A stretch of DNA of 6,136 bases from Patescibacteria group bacterium (lineage in GTDB: Bacteria > Patescibacteriota > Minisyncoccia > Sungbacterales > GWA2-42-14), in assembly GCA_018971745.1 (NCBI GenBank), contig JAGXAD010000044.1, positions 1 to 6,136 of the forward strand. Reading direction: 5' to 3'. Each line of letters starts with the position of its first letter. Position 1 is the first letter of the stretch. A program made the position numbers and the translations under genes. A model generated the notes under the pieces. The model saw only the letters and a list, made by a program, of their open reading frames with translations. It ran no database searches and was not told the origin of the DNA. Shown here in pieces: positions 4,200-6,136 of the stretch.

Positions 4200-4228
4200 A
4201 TGCTACCAAATTACTTCAAACCTGTCAA
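4200..4228 (-). promoter_or_regulatory. Sigma70-like promoter of the 93-residue gene
   Basis: On the minus strand, a perfect -35 TTGACA (4223-4228) and a -10 TAGCAT (4200-4205) are spaced by 17 bases. The -35 begins seven bases after the Clp-like stop codon. The leader from about 4193 to 4147 can form two small hairpins: CCAGC-GTAT-GCTGG (4177-4190) and GTTTG-ACAAC-CAAAC nearer the gene. These might be regulatory. Confidence 0.65.
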
Positions 4229-4234
4229 GCTTTT

Positions 4235-6004
4235 TTAAAACGGCGGTGCGATAGAAATCGTATCGCCTTTTTTATATTTATTTTCCAGAATTTCTTTGGC
4301 AATGCGCGATTCTATTTTTTCCTGAATTACGCGCTTGAGCTCCCGTGCGCCAAAAACAGGGGAGTATCCGCGTTCCGCAAGCCACAAAATAACACTTGCG
4401 TCCCAAACCAAATGATATCCTTCTTGCTCAAGCCGCAACGCCAAACTCTTCAGCATCAGCTCCGCAACTTTTTGAACATGTCCGTTGGAAAGCGGGGAAT
4501 AAACAATTACGGCGTCAAAACGATTGATAAATTCCGGACGAAATATGTTCTGACGCAGCACCTCATCAACCAATTTTTTTTGAACATCGCCGTACGCAAT
4601 TCCCGACGCCAAAGATTCCCGTATCAATTCAGCGCCTGCGTTTGAAGTTGCAATAACAAACGCATTCGTAAAGTCCAATTTTTTCCCGTAGCCGTCCGTA
4701 GCGCTGCCTTCGTCCAAAATCCGCAAAAACAAATTTAAGATATTCGGATGCGCTTTTTCAATTTCATCAAGCAGGAGCAAAGAAAACGGGCGCGCCCGGA
4801 TTTTCTCGGACAAATATCCTGCATCTCCGGACTCGCGCGATCCAATCAAGCGGTGCGCGTCAGACGAATTCTGATACTCGGACATGTCAACGCGAATCAT
4901 TGCGTCTTCCGAGCCGAAATACGTTCGCGCCAGCGCTTTGGCGGTCTCGGTTTTTCCCACGCCGGTTGGACCGAGAAACAAAAATGATCCAACGGGCTTA
5001 TTTCCCGCCGCAACGCCCGCCCGCTTCCGGCGCATGGCATCGGCGATCGCCCGAATTGCTTCTTCTTGATTGATAACTTGTTCGTGCAGTTTTTCTTCAA
5101 GATGCGCTAAAATTTCTTTTTCTTTTTCGCCGACTCCGGAAACGGCGCGGCCGAATTTCCGCTCAAGCACCAATGAGACCATATCGGGCTTAATAATACC
5201 CGCCCCGCGTTCTCGCCCCGCAATAAACGTTTCTTCAAGCAAGACGACTGCCTTTTCCGGAAACGGCATATCCGGAATAAACCGTTTTGAAAGCGCATAC
5301 ACGGCGCGCAGCGCGGAATACAAAATCACGATCTTGAATCTTTTTTCCTGTTCGAGCGCCGCATCAGCCAAAATCGCCATCATGGTTTCCTCATCCGGCT
5401 CGACAACCCGTATCGGATGAAAAAGCGTTGCCAGCGCCGAATGTTCGGCAATGCTCCGTTCATATCCTTCGGATGCGGTCAATCCGATAATCTTAATTCG
5501 GGATGACCGCAAAAATGGAAGAAACGCTTCAGTAAGATGGGTGGCAAGATTCGGCATAAAATATTGCTCAATGTCTTCAATGACCAAAATAACATTGCCC
5601 GCGCCTTCCGCCTCCCGAAACAGCCGCGCAAGCTTCTCTTCAACGCCGCCGAACGTTTTCTCCGCAAGCACGTCCGCCATAACCAATTTCATGACGCGCC
5701 GGTAATTAAGCTGGGGCAAACTTTTCCCTTCGCGAATTTTTTTCGCAAGTCCGCGCACCACGCTCATTTTTCCGACGCCTGGTTCTCCAATCACTACGGC
5801 ATTTGCCGACGCGCTCTTCACCAACGCTTCTTCAAGTTCCCGAATTTCTTTGGCATGCGCAAAAATATGCAGCTCGTCTTTGGACGAAACGCGGACGGGT
5901 TCGCTGTGCCGGTCAAGAAACGGCGTGTACGCGTACGCCCATGTTTTACCGATGCCGGCGGATGACAACAAAGTTTCAAGAAACGTTTTTCTCCGGTGCT
6001 CCAA
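4235..6004 (-). CDS. Clp/ClpB-like double AAA+ ATPase with a degenerate first AAA module
   Basis: Read from TTG 6004, the protein has 589 residues. AAA module 1 (about 45-270) has Walker A GEPGVGKM (73-80; Lys79 kept, the usual Thr is Met), a Walker B-like VILVIEDIE (138-146; DE replaced by ED) and HSALATLF (188-195) where Clp proteins have ALERRF, so its arginine fingers are gone. AAA module 2 (about 305-500) looks active: GPTGVGKT (345-352), LLLLDEIEKAHP (409-420), TSNAG sensor 1, FRPEFINRFD arginine finger and GARELKR sensor 2. The second pore loop is GDAGY where ClpB has GYVGY, and the following segment is short. There is no Clp N-domain, no ClpB M-domain and no clear ClpP-binding tripeptide, so unfoldase or remodelling activity without ClpP is inferred. 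No Shine-Dalgarno is visible. In-frame TGA codons at 6026-6028 and 6032-6034 block a longer start, so the N-terminus may be truncated. Confidence 0.85.
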   Translation of the reverse strand: MEHRRKTFLETLLSSAGIGKTWAYAYTPFLDRHSEPVRVSSKDELHIFAHAKEIRELEEALVKSASANAVVIGEPGVGKMSVVRGLAKKIREGKSLPQLNYRRVMKLVMADVLAEKTFGGVEEKLARLFREAEGAGNVILVIEDIEQYFMPNLATHLTEAFLPFLRSSRIKIIGLTASEGYERSIAEHSALATLFHPIRVVEPDEETMMAILADAALEQEKRFKIVILYSALRAVYALSKRFIPDMPFPEKAVVLLEETFIAGRERGAGIIKPDMVSLVLERKFGRAVSGVGEKEKEILAHLEEKLHEQVINQEEAIRAIADAMRRKRAGVAAGNKPVGSFLFLGPTGVGKTETAKALARTYFGSEDAMIRVDMSEYQNSSDAHRLIGSRESGDAGYLSEKIRARPFSLLLLDEIEKAHPNILNLFLRILDEGSATDGYGKKLDFTNAFVIATSNAGAELIRESLASGIAYGDVQKKLVDEVLRQNIFRPEFINRFDAVIVYSPLSNGHVQKVAELMLKSLALRLEQEGYHLVWDASVILWLAERGYSPVFGARELKRVIQEKIESRIAKEILENKYKKGDTISIAPPF

Positions 6005-6136
6005 TAAAATTTCAAGCTCTTGTATTCAGAATCAGAACATTTGTCATTTTCTGTTATGTAAAATACCGCATATGACAGATTTGAGCTATCTTGGTTTCTT
6101 TGCTGCTGTAACGTTTTAAAATCTTGAACTGTAGAG
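6005..6136. other. Upstream flank of the Clp-like gene, no convincing gene
   Basis: No long open frame is supported here. On the minus strand an 11-codon frame runs from ATG 6047 to TGA 6012, ending eight bases before the TTG start of the Clp-like gene. It could be a leader peptide or a frame-shifted N-terminus, or chance. TGTCAT (6042-6047) and ATGACA (6072-6077) form a 6-bp inverted repeat. I see no CIRCE element and no clear promoter. Confidence 0.4.

Noticed and set aside
4235..6004. Several long + strand frames opposite the Clp-like gene
   Set aside because: They are antisense shadows without domain signatures; the minus-strand frame carries all the AAA+ motifs in the correct order.
6026..6040. 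TGA recoded as an amino acid (as in Gracilibacteria or SR1)
   Set aside because: The 90-residue pilus protein and the 202-residue protein end naturally at TGA. Extending them adds short, low-quality tails, and TGG and GGN codons are used normally.
6090..6136. CRISPR repeat or tracrRNA-like sequence at the right edge
   Set aside because: The stretch with GTTTTAAAATC looked vaguely repeat-like, but no second copy, spacer or anti-repeat is present in the window.

Overview
The window looks like a piece of chromosome from a Candidate Phyla Radiation (Patescibacteria) bacterium, most likely Parcubacteria-like. This is inferred from gene content: pilN/pilO-type pilus genes, a solo receiver domain, and a two-AAA-module Clp-like ATPase with no N- or M-domain. 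Most starts lack a Shine-Dalgarno sequence, and no tRNA here encodes its own CCA. TGA seems to be an ordinary stop. No database search was possible, so the lineage is an inference.

Left part (1-1100, + strand): the end of a type IV pilus assembly operon, with the C-terminus of a PilN-like protein, a PilO-like protein and a 90-residue single-pass membrane protein.

Region 1101-1521: the most striking part of the window. A complete tRNA-Arg(UCU) at 1214-1285 lies inside a second tRNA-Arg(UCU) whose two halves are at 1151-1200 and 1298-1323. The inner gene sits in the variable region of the outer one and is flanked by a perfect 12-bp inverted repeat. Each tRNA has an acceptor stem that fits its own partner best. 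A perfect 18-bp inverted repeat with a 46-nt loop (MITE-like) follows, then an AT-rich leader.

Region 1522-2590 (+ strand): a small polytopic membrane protein and a 202-residue soluble protein, both of unknown function.

Region 2591-3310: a second tRNA oddity. The 5' half of a tRNA-His(GUG) stops at the end of its anticodon loop. An HNH endonuclease gene with two extra zinc-finger-like modules follows, and its last codons run into a complete but atypical tRNA-His(GUG). This looks like a homing-endonuclease cassette that disrupted a resident tRNA-His.

Region 3340-3815: a stand-alone response-regulator receiver with a well-formed promoter placed so that the mRNA would be leaderless. It ends in a strong hairpin that separates it from the convergent genes on the right.

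Right part (3865-6136, - strand): a 93-residue protein of unknown function with its own sigma70-like promoter and the only strong Shine-Dalgarno in the window. It lies downstream of a Clp/ClpB-like ATPase whose first AAA module has lost key residues and whose N-terminus looks short. The last 130 bases hold no convincing gene.
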